Origin: CAYWVO01 sp964461835
Lineage (GTDB): Bacteria; Zixibacteria; MSB-5A5; WJJR01; JAJRUJ01
Assembly: GCA_964461835.1 (NCBI GenBank)
Contig: CAYWVO010000002.1
Location: 62,001 to 126,000 of the forward strand
Length of the DNA stretch: 64,000 bases
Direction of reading: 5' to 3'
Shown here: positions 44,480-52,276 of the stretch, one piece after another
Position numbering within the stretch: position 1 is the first letter of the stretch
How the letters are laid out: every line of letters starts with the position of its first letter
Position numbers and translations under genes: made by a program
The notes under the pieces: model-generated
Database searches by the model: none
The model's input: only the letters and a program-made list of their open reading frames with translations
Told to the model about the DNA's origin: nothing

Positions 44480-45706
44480 ATGCCATTGTATTCACACTCC
44501 CGACTGCAAACGTTTGAGAACTGCCCCCGGCAGTTTGCTTTCCGGTATATCGAAAAGCCGGAAATTGAACAACGAGAATCGATCGAGGCGTTCCTCGGCT
44601 CCCGGGTGCATGAGGTTTTGGAAAAAGTCTATCGGGACGTGGAGATGGAGCGGACGCCAAAATGGGAGGATGTCGTCGCCGACTACGAACGCCGGTGGCA
44701 GCGCGAATGGAACGACCGCGTAACAATCACCCGCGGGGATTACACCCCTGACGATTACCACAACGTGGGACGCCGCTGTCTGATGGATTATTTCAAACGG
44801 TATTTCCCGTTCCGGGATGGCAAGGTCATTGGTCTCGAACAGCAGATTTTCATCGACCTGACTCGAGGACAAAACGACGGCTACAAATTGCAGGGATACA
44901 TTGACCGCTTGCAGGTGAGTGAGAGTGGCACGTACGAAGTGCACGACTACAAGACCTCCCGCAATGTTCCCGACCAGGCAAAACTGGACGCCGATCGCCA
45001 ACTCGCCCTTTACCAAATCGGAGTTCAGGATAATTACCCCGATGCTAAAAAGGTGGTTTTAGTCTGGCATTATGTTCGATCGGACCGGGAAGTCCGCTCC
45101 AGCCGAACCCCGGACCAATTAGAAATGTTACGCCAACAAACGATGGCGCTTATCGACACCATTGTTGAAAAAACCAGGACACACGATTTCCCGCCGCACG
45201 AATCAGCCCTGTGCGATTGGTGCGAGTACAATCAGATCTGCCCGGCCAAAAAACACGTGGTGCTAACGGAAGCCTTGGATGCCAAATCTTTCTCGGTCGA
45301 TCAGGGTGTCATCGTAGCTGATAAGTTCATTGGGGCGAAAGAGAAATTTGACGCCGCCCGGGCGGAGGTGGAAGCCGCCCGACAAATGGTGTTACAATTC
45401 GCCGAAGAAACCAAAATGACCACCTTGCGGGGACATGACCGACTGGTGCGGATCCGGCAGTATAGCCGTGAACGAATTCCCAGCGAATCGAAAAACCCGG
45501 CGGAGCTGGCTGAACTAGAGCAGATTGTCCGGGCATCAGGCAAATGGGACCAGGTCTCCAAGTTGGCGGACAAAAAACTCCGCCACGCTTTGCAGACCGA
45601 TCTCTTCGATCCCTCCACCAAACAACAAATCGCTGGCAGAATTCTCCGCTCCTCGGAGCAGCAGGTCCGTATCTCCCGCCTTTCCCAGCGTGAACCCGAC
45701 GAATAA
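44480..45706 (+). CDS. PD-(D/E)XK nuclease, RecB family, with iron-sulphur cysteines
   Basis: The ATG at 44480 follows GGAGGAGAAG, giving 408 residues; a longer frame from 44309 has no homology in its first 57 residues. The RecB-type nuclease core is seen in SRLQTFENCPRQFAFRY, then LGSRVHEVLEKVY (conserved His), and the catalytic GYIDRL ... YEVHDYKTS (motifs II and III: D ... D-x-K). The Cys of FENCPRQF and the cluster CDWCEYNQICP form a C-xn-C-x2-C-x5-C set like that which holds a 4Fe-4S cluster in AddB and Cas4. No cas1 or cas2 or helicase is next to it and no CRISPR is in the window, so it is probably a stand-alone repair nuclease. Confidence 0.85.
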   Translation: MPLYSHSRLQTFENCPRQFAFRYIEKPEIEQRESIEAFLGSRVHEVLEKVYRDVEMERTPKWEDVVADYERRWQREWNDRVTITRGDYTPDDYHNVGRRCLMDYFKRYFPFRDGKVIGLEQQIFIDLTRGQNDGYKLQGYIDRLQVSESGTYEVHDYKTSRNVPDQAKLDADRQLALYQIGVQDNYPDAKKVVLVWHYVRSDREVRSSRTPDQLEMLRQQTMALIDTIVEKTRTHDFPPHESALCDWCEYNQICPAKKHVVLTEALDAKSFSVDQGVIVADKFIGAKEKFDAARAEVEAARQMVLQFAEETKMTTLRGHDRLVRIRQYSRERIPSESKNPAELAELEQIVRASGKWDQVSKLADKKLRHALQTDLFDPSTKQQIAGRILRSSEQQVRISRLSQREPDE

Positions 45707-45717
45707 TGCATAGGAAG

Positions 45718-45747
45718 ACGCCGGTGATCTGTCTTAATCACCGGCGT
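45718..45747. terminator. Convergent-gene hairpin
   Basis: An 11-bp perfect stem (ACGCCGGTGAT with ATCACCGGCGT, loop of 8) lies between the stops of the nuclease gene (+) and the protease gene (-). The tails have few T residues, so termination strength is uncertain, but the position between convergent genes fits. Confidence 0.6.
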
Positions 45748-45770
45748 TATAATCAAGATTGTCCGGCGAA

Positions 45771-47549
45771 TTATTGATTGCTCGTCTCGTCCTTGACATG
45801 GTCTGCGGCGAGGACGTCACGGTACGAATCGTGGTCTTTCAACAGAGTGAGAGCCCGCTGAACATAGGGATCATCCCGCAACACCACACCTTCATACCAG
45901 CCCCGTTCACCGAGCGCGTTACGCAGAATTGCACCGCGCAGTGAACGGCGGATATCTTCCTGAGATTCAACGAATTCGGCATCCTTTTCTTCCTCTACCA
46001 GCGAGCGCAACTCTTCTAAGTAACTGCTGAAGATTGCGTGCTTGGTTGAATCTTCTGCCAGAATCTCTTCGATTTCTTCCAGTTGTACCTGCATGGCCGT
46101 CTTGTAGGCAAATTCACCCCCGTCCAGATAATTGGCGAAATCATCGAGAATCTGGCCCGTGACTGCGAAATCGTTGGTAATGTTCGGGTGATTCGATACG
46201 TAATCCACCGCAAAATTGAAGTACATCGACTGTCGCAGCAGATTCACTTCGATCGGCGCATAGCTGCGGCGTTCGACCAGCACATCCGGGGCGATTCCGC
46301 CGCCGCCGTACACTTCCCGACCGGCGCCGGTCTTATAAATTGGATCTTCCGTATCTTCAACCAGCTCCTCATCGTCTGGGTCAGGGTGCTTTTTGGACAT
46401 GTGCGGTTTCTGGATACAGCGGCCGGAGGGGACATAATACTTCGCTGTGGTCAGTTTTAGCCGAACATCATCGCGGTTCGGTAAACTGAAAATCTGTTGC
46501 ACCAGGCCTTTACCGAAGGTGGTATTCCCCACGATCAGTCCACGATCCCAATCCTGAACCGCGCCGGAGACAATCTCTGAGGCGGACGCAGTAGCGCCGT
46601 CCACGAGAATGACCAGTGGCTTGTCGGGATATAATGGGTCACCAACCGTATAGTATCGCTTCTGCGAGCGGGGATCTTTCCCCTGGGTATAGACAACCAG
46701 TTTGTCATCTTCCAGGAAGAGACTCGCGGTCTCGACAGCCTGCTCCAGTAGACCGCCGCCGTTGCCTCGCAAGTCGAAGATCAGTCCCTTTAAATCGTTG
46801 TTTTTCAGCTCGGTGAGGGCCGCCCGCAGCTCATCGCGAGTCGTTTCGGAAAACTTGGACAATCGGAGGTAGCCGATTTTATTCTCTTCATCGGCCATGC
46901 CGTAGTACGGAACCGAATTAAGTTCGATGACAGCGCGCTCGACCTCAAATTCCAAATGCTGAGGAATTCCGAATCGCGCAATCGTCAGAACCACTGACGT
47001 ACCGGCCGGACCACGCATTTTTTTGGATGCATCCTCGGTGGTCATGCCCTCAGTCGATTCGCCGTCGATCTCAACAACTTTGTCACCGGCTTGCAAGCCA
47101 ACTCGCATCGCCGGAGTACCTTCCATGGGGGCGACAATGGTAATAGTATCATCCCGCATGTCGATGGACATACCCAGTCCCTCATACCGGCCGTGTGTAG
47201 TTTCCATCAAGCGGGTGTAATATTTCAACTCCATCAGGACCGAGAATGGATCGAGGATTTCGAGCATCCCATCGATACCGGCCCGTGTTAACTCCTGCGG
47301 ATCGATATCTTCCATATAGCTCTGGGCTACTCGGAAGGCTATGCCGTCTAACAACTTAATATGTTGGTACAGCGTCTCTCGTTTGGGTTTCTCGGTGGTG
47401 ACTTCAGGGGTTTCTGTCTGTGCGTACGACGCGTTGGCAATGGTAACGGTTTCTTCCGGCGTCGCCTGTCCAAGGCCAACCACCCACACTATCCCTAATG
47501 CCAAAACTGCCAGAAACAGCAATGATGCTTTAAATCGCCTTTCGGCCAT
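45771..47549 (-). CDS. C-terminal processing protease CtpA/Prc, S41 family
   Basis: This periplasmic serine protease trims C-termini of exported proteins. The ATG at 47549 has GAGGAG upstream and gives 592 residues. A membrane anchor or signal helix lies at about 8-30. The S41 N-terminal domain (about 60-120) and a PDZ domain (YEGLGMSIDMRDD ... LQAGDKVVEIDG) come next, then the protease core with LRGNGGGLLEQAVE and the Ser in DGATASASEIVSGAVQD with the Lys in NTTFGKGLVQQ, the Ser-Lys dyad. An extra C-terminal 180 residues follow. It runs against the porU operon, and its promoter lies in the shared gap. A link to sorting-domain cleavage is not implied. Confidence 0.92.
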   Translation of the reverse strand: MAERRFKASLLFLAVLALGIVWVVGLGQATPEETVTIANASYAQTETPEVTTEKPKRETLYQHIKLLDGIAFRVAQSYMEDIDPQELTRAGIDGMLEILDPFSVLMELKYYTRLMETTHGRYEGLGMSIDMRDDTITIVAPMEGTPAMRVGLQAGDKVVEIDGESTEGMTTEDASKKMRGPAGTSVVLTIARFGIPQHLEFEVERAVIELNSVPYYGMADEENKIGYLRLSKFSETTRDELRAALTELKNNDLKGLIFDLRGNGGGLLEQAVETASLFLEDDKLVVYTQGKDPRSQKRYYTVGDPLYPDKPLVILVDGATASASEIVSGAVQDWDRGLIVGNTTFGKGLVQQIFSLPNRDDVRLKLTTAKYYVPSGRCIQKPHMSKKHPDPDDEELVEDTEDPIYKTGAGREVYGGGGIAPDVLVERRSYAPIEVNLLRQSMYFNFAVDYVSNHPNITNDFAVTGQILDDFANYLDGGEFAYKTAMQVQLEEIEEILAEDSTKHAIFSSYLEELRSLVEEEKDAEFVESQEDIRRSLRGAILRNALGERGWYEGVVLRDDPYVQRALTLLKDHDSYRDVLAADHVKDETSNQ

Positions 47550-47617
47550 GTCAAGCTCCTCTCCCGTTCTCAATCGGTCGCTGGATGCGACTCGTTACCG
47601 TTATCCTTTGGCAACGT

Positions 47618-47646
47618 ATTGTACCACTTTCTATTATTGTACGCAA
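47618..47646 (-). promoter_or_regulatory. Candidate promoter for ctpA
   Basis: On the - strand, TTGCGT (three of six) is followed by 17 bases and TACAAT (five of six). It lies about 70 bases before the ctpA start. The -35 is weak. Confidence 0.35.
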
Positions 47647-48090
47647 AGGACGCTCCGAGGTGCGAAAAAATCTGCATCACAGGTTGGCCGGCACCTCCCA
47701 CAGACTCTGATCATCCCATGTCGTGTGCCCGATAAGGCAATTACAATGCCGGCCAACGAATTGGCTGCCCAAATAGTCTACGACGGAGCGCCGATGTGAT
47801 AAGTCTTGGAGATAGAGGCGATACGGGTCAATTTTGTCGCTTGCCGTTAGGGTGAAAAGTAATGCAGAGAATGCGAAATTGAACTGACTTCTATCGCCAG
47901 GATTTACAACGGACTGATCTGGATTTGCAAATTTTAATCCGTAGTGTACCAACGGATAATTGCCTTCGGGGGTAGAAGAACGGTGGTGATTTTGTCAGCC
48001 GGGAAAGAAATTTGCGTGATAGCGCGCACGGAACCTTGAAGTGCTATGACACTAAAAGGGAAGTAACCTGCTATCGGGTGGGAATTTGGA

Positions 48091-48119
48091 TTGACATAAC
48101 GGGTATTTAGCGGTAGAAT
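48091..48119 (+). promoter_or_regulatory. Near-consensus sigma-70 promoter for porU operon
   Basis: TTGACA (six of six) is followed by exactly 17 bases and TAGAAT (five of six). The predicted start is near 48126, giving a 5' leader of about 130 bases to the porU ATG at 48256. It is the best match to consensus I found in the window. Confidence 0.7.
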
Positions 48120-48255
48120 ACAATCGAAAGTGGTATTCGCGGAAGGAGGCGATAACGCACCATCGATAATGAGTTGACCCACCGTTATTTGGTTGATCAT
48201 TGTGGGTCTTTACAGTACAATCGGCTTTTCCCGGAGCGGGGAGGTCGGAGTATCG

Positions 48256-51200
48256 ATGGTTCAAGACGTTACACAACACTTCCGCCGAATGCGCCTCCTG
48301 TGCGTTCTTGCTATCTGTAGCACAGCGCTGCCTGTCCAGGCCGCTGTATCAATCACCCACGAATCTCCTACCGGTATCGAATTCACCTATCGCCCCGGAA
48401 CCCGTATCGAGCAAATTGACACGGTTGCCGGAGAAGCCCGGCTGGTCTCGATCAGAGTACCGGGGAGCAGCCAGATTGAGCTGGACGGCTACCCACGTTT
48501 GCCGGCTCATCCGATTCATTTTGCCGTCCCGCCGGATGGCGATTATCGAATAAATGTTGTCGCTGAATCATGGCGGCAGCAATCGCTGAATTACGTACAG
48601 CACTTCGCTGCGGGTGGGGTGGTACCGGAATCAATCATCGAACGGCTGCCCGTGGGACAACTGCGGTCACAATGGGTCGGCGGCGTGGTCATACATCCGG
48701 TTGTGTATGATGGAACCAGACATCAACTTGAAATATTGGATTCAATCACGCTCCGAATTCAATTTACGGGTAGAACCGAAACGGTACTCCCGGTAGCTGA
48801 TGGACGGTTTGATGATATTCTCTCTCGCTTGCTGATCAATAGCCAGTCAGCTCCCGCTCTCCGACGCCCTCCGGATGCGGCCGACCGGCTCGCCCGGGCC
48901 GCGCAGGCAAACCCATTTGCCCATGCGGCAATATGGCATAAATTGCGCACGGCCGGGGATGGTATCCAACGGATCACTTTCGAACGGGCAGATTCACTTG
49001 GACTCAATCCCACGCAAATTGCCGATCCCCGGCAAATTCGCGTCTTCAGCACCGGAGGCCGTGTCTTGCCACTTCCCGGCGCGGGCACTCCCCCGGAGCT
49101 CCGTGAGGTTGCCCTGCACACGCAAGGATTTGAGGACGGTTCCTGGGATGATGGTGATTTCCTGGAGTTTTACGGGCACAGTACCAGAAGGTGGGAAATT
49201 GATTCGGTCAGCAGCCAATTCACAAATGTCATCCATCCCTTCGCAGAAACGAATGTCTACTGGCTGACGCCACAATCCTCGCTAAAATCCACCCCGCTGC
49301 GGATGCCGGAAATGGACGGAGGACTTAACGATCCCGGGGCTGTGCAAGTGTTCGCTGTGCCGGCCTGGGCACATCACGAAAAAAATACAATCCTGCGTAT
49401 CCGTGCGGATGGCTATGTCGGCGATTATTACCACTGGTACTGGCAACGGAATCAACAGATCGCCATCGCACCGTTCAACGCCGTGGACGTTGTACCGGGG
49501 AATCCGGCTACGGTGCATGTCGAAACGTATTCGGTCGGTGCGCGAGTGCGGCTATTGGTGGATGGTGAGTTGCTGCTGCCGGAGCCGCGTACCAACGGCC
49601 TCGACAGTAATATCTACATAATTGACTCGTTCACTGGTTCAAATGATATTCGTGTCGACTTTTCCACTGATCTAGCCCACGCGAATTATTTGGATTCCTA
49701 CGACGTGGAATACCACCGCCAACTCCGCCTTCGTCAAGGGAAATTGAAGTTCGCGGCACCCCGAGAATCCGGCGCGATGGCTTTTGTTATCACTAATGCG
49801 GCTACAGGAACTCCCGCAATTTGGGATGTCACCAATCCTTTTATGCCGGTGCGTGTCGCCAACGCGGTTGTTGGTGCGGGCACCATTCGGTTCCAAATTA
49901 CACAGAGCGGCACCGAGCGGAGAGTCTTTTGGGTCAGCAATGAAGATATTTTTTCGCTGCCGCTCTCGGCGGAGCGACGCACCAAGGATAAATCAGTAGT
50001 TCCGGAAAAGCAGGTAGACTATATCGCCATTGGTCCGGAAATATTCCTCGGGGCCGCCACCGAGTTTTTGCAGACGGTGGAGGAACGCTCCGGATTCTCC
50101 ACACATCAGGTCGATATCGAGGATATCTATGACGTCTTCTCCGGCGGCCTGGTTGATCCGTTGGCCATCCGCTGGTTCCTCAAACACGCATTCGAGACCT
50201 GGGAAGAGCCCGCACCGCAATACACACTATTAATCGGGGATGGCCATTACGATCTGGCTGACAACGGTAACCACGGGGCGGTCAGCTATGTACCGCCGTA
50301 TCTGGCGCCCAATGAGCCATTCCCGGCGGACGATGGGTTCATTTATTTTGGCCCAGACCAAATCTTAACCACCGATCAGGACGTAGAGGATCCCTATCCC
50401 GACATGATCATCGGCCGCTGGGCGGTCAAGTCGACCGACCAGGTTCGAACTATCGCCGAAAAAATTGCGCGCTACCAATCCCCCGAGACGTTCGGTGCCT
50501 GGCGCAACCGGATATGTTTGGTCGCGGATGACGTCGCCACCGGCGGCTGCTCCTATTCTCCGGGGAATGAAGTGCATGTGCAGGATGCAGAATTCTTGAG
50601 CACCTCCATCGTACCCGAGCGGGTGGAGCAACGCAAAATATACCTGACGGAATACCCGTTTGGCGCGACCTGTCGGTCCAAGCCGGAAGCCCGGCGGGCG
50701 ATTCTGGATATGATTAATGAAGGCGTGGCGCTGATTGATTTTATCGGCCACGGAAATCCCGACCTCTGGGCGCACGAGCACGTATTGGAGCGGGCAAATG
50801 ATGTCCCGCGGATGCAAAATGGTGACCGCCTGACTCTCATGTTCACCGCTAGTTGTTCCAATGGATTCTTCGATAACCCCCAAAGCGAGGGGCTTGCTGA
50901 GGAAATGGTGCGGCAGCCGAACGGCGGCGCAGCCGCGGCAATTTCGGCCACGCGTATTGTCTTTGCCAGCGCCAACCGGGAACTGAACTGGGTACTCTTT
51001 GAAGAATTGTATGCCGAACCGCCGCCGAGAATCGGTGAGGCGTTGTATCTGGCAAAGATCCGCCGTCAATTTGAGGACCGCCCGCCGTTTCCCCATTCAA
51101 ATGACCGTCGCTACACCCTGTTTGGCGATCCCGCCATGCGGTTTGGCGCCCCACGCTACCGGCTGGTCTTCGAATCGATTTATCCCGAAACCTTGTCGGC

Positions 51201-52209
51201 TCTGGGTGAGGCGATAGTCACCGGCCGAGTAGTGGACGCTGATGGTACCACGCAATCAGACTTTACCGGCTCGGCAGAATTTGTGGTTTCCGATGCACCC
51301 CGGCACCGCCGGTTTCAGGCAACGGACAATATTGCCATTGATTATGAACTCCCTGGCGGGACAATCTATCGCGGTACGATCCCGGTCGTAAGTGGCATGT
51401 TCTCAATAGGATTCATTGTCCCCAAAGATATTACCTACGGCGGGACAGATGCCCACATTACCGGATATGCGTTCTCGGCAAATAACGACGCCGGCGGCGG
51501 GATTGGCGGAATTGCGCTGGGTGGTACCGTCCCGAGTTTAACCGATACTATCGGTCCCACTATCACCATACAAATCGGGCAAGAACCACTCTCCGATCAA
51601 ACCGTCCTCGCTGCCGGTAGTGCACTCACGATTGTTTTGCAGGATACTTCCGGCATAAATTTGACGGGTGAACCGGGGCATTCTGTTACCGTCACGCTCG
51701 AGGGCGAACAGCGGCATCAGACAGATATTACGGGATCCTTTTCCTACGAACCCGGCAGTTACCGCAGCGGAAAAGCAACCTATACAGTCCCCTTGGCTGT
51801 TGCTGATGGTGAATACACTCTCATTGTCAAGGCCTGGGACAATGCCAACAATTCGGAACAAGTGTCAATCTACGTCACGATCGGCGAGGACCTGCCGTAC
51901 CAGGTCTTAGAACTGTTGAACTACCCGAATCCATTCTCTGTCCAGACAACCTTTTATTATGCAACAAATGGCATCACCGAGCGGGCGACGTTGAAAGTAT
52001 TTACCGTCAGCGGCCGGCTCATCAAGACAATTGACAATGTAATCGACGGTGAAACGGTCTGGGACGGAACCGACGACGTTGGCAGCCGGGTGGCGAATGG
52101 CGTATATATCACCAAGTTGACGGCTGAAGGGCGTGTCGTCCAGGGGACGGGGAATTCCGCCGATAATACAATATCGGAGAAAATCCAGAAAGTCGTACTA
52201 TGGCGCTAA
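48256..52209 (+). CDS. porU: PorU-like C25 peptidase, type IX secretion sortase
   Basis: PorU cleaves C-terminal signals from T9SS cargo at the cell surface. The ATG at 48256 has GGAG 5 bases before it and gives 1317 residues with a signal peptide (to about residue 32). The N-terminal part is beta-rich and pro-domain-like. The gingipain (C25) domain runs from about 595 to 960, with the catalytic His832 in DFIGHGNPDLW and Cys867 in TASCSNGFFDNP, followed by GGAAAAISATRIVFASANRE, as in PorU. Ig-like domains follow. The C-terminus has a FlgD-like sorting domain (NYPNPF ... WDGTDDVGSRVANGVYI), similar to that of its expected substrates. It is the first gene of the operon porU-porV. Confidence 0.85.
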   Translation: MVQDVTQHFRRMRLLCVLAICSTALPVQAAVSITHESPTGIEFTYRPGTRIEQIDTVAGEARLVSIRVPGSSQIELDGYPRLPAHPIHFAVPPDGDYRINVVAESWRQQSLNYVQHFAAGGVVPESIIERLPVGQLRSQWVGGVVIHPVVYDGTRHQLEILDSITLRIQFTGRTETVLPVADGRFDDILSRLLINSQSAPALRRPPDAADRLARAAQANPFAHAAIWHKLRTAGDGIQRITFERADSLGLNPTQIADPRQIRVFSTGGRVLPLPGAGTPPELREVALHTQGFEDGSWDDGDFLEFYGHSTRRWEIDSVSSQFTNVIHPFAETNVYWLTPQSSLKSTPLRMPEMDGGLNDPGAVQVFAVPAWAHHEKNTILRIRADGYVGDYYHWYWQRNQQIAIAPFNAVDVVPGNPATVHVETYSVGARVRLLVDGELLLPEPRTNGLDSNIYIIDSFTGSNDIRVDFSTDLAHANYLDSYDVEYHRQLRLRQGKLKFAAPRESGAMAFVITNAATGTPAIWDVTNPFMPVRVANAVVGAGTIRFQITQSGTERRVFWVSNEDIFSLPLSAERRTKDKSVVPEKQVDYIAIGPEIFLGAATEFLQTVEERSGFSTHQVDIEDIYDVFSGGLVDPLAIRWFLKHAFETWEEPAPQYTLLIGDGHYDLADNGNHGAVSYVPPYLAPNEPFPADDGFIYFGPDQILTTDQDVEDPYPDMIIGRWAVKSTDQVRTIAEKIARYQSPETFGAWRNRICLVADDVATGGCSYSPGNEVHVQDAEFLSTSIVPERVEQRKIYLTEYPFGATCRSKPEARRAILDMINEGVALIDFIGHGNPDLWAHEHVLERANDVPRMQNGDRLTLMFTASCSNGFFDNPQSEGLAEEMVRQPNGGAAAAISATRIVFASANRELNWVLFEELYAEPPPRIGEALYLAKIRRQFEDRPPFPHSNDRRYTLFGDPAMRFGAPRYRLVFESIYPETLSALGEAIVTGRVVDADGTTQSDFTGSAEFVVSDAPRHRRFQATDNIAIDYELPGGTIYRGTIPVVSGMFSIGFIVPKDITYGGTDAHITGYAFSANNDAGGGIGGIALGGTVPSLTDTIGPTITIQIGQEPLSDQTVLAAGSALTIVLQDTSGINLTGEPGHSVTVTLEGEQRHQTDITGSFSYEPGSYRSGKATYTVPLAVADGEYTLIVKAWDNANNSEQVSIYVTIGEDLPYQVLELLNYPNPFSVQTTFYYATNGITERATLKVFTVSGRLIKTIDNVIDGETVWDGTDDVGSRVANGVYITKLTAEGRVVQGTGNSADNTISEKIQKVVLWR

Positions 52210-52276
52210 CATTTCAACATATCGTAAGACCACGTAGCTCTGTGACGAGAATCGTGAAAGCACTACGGAGGATAGC

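Larger units (their letters stand above)
47550..48255. other. Intergenic region of 706 bp upstream of porU
   Basis: This region is more AT-rich than the surrounding genes. It contains a near-consensus + strand promoter (48091-48119) and a candidate - strand promoter for ctpA (47618-47646). Two - strand reading frames of 88 and 91 codons (stops at 47934 and 47677) overlap here; they lack ribosome-binding sites and I know no homologue, so I do not call them genes. They could be a decayed gene. Confidence 0.5.

Noticed and set aside
44480..45706. Cas4 of a CRISPR system
   Set aside because: The cysteine pattern is similar, but there is no cas1, cas2 or repeat array in the window.
47677..48200. 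Two - strand frames of 91 and 88 codons in the gap upstream of porU
   Set aside because: They overlap in different frames, have no ribosome-binding site, resemble no family I know and cover the strongest promoter in the window. I list the gap instead of calling genes.
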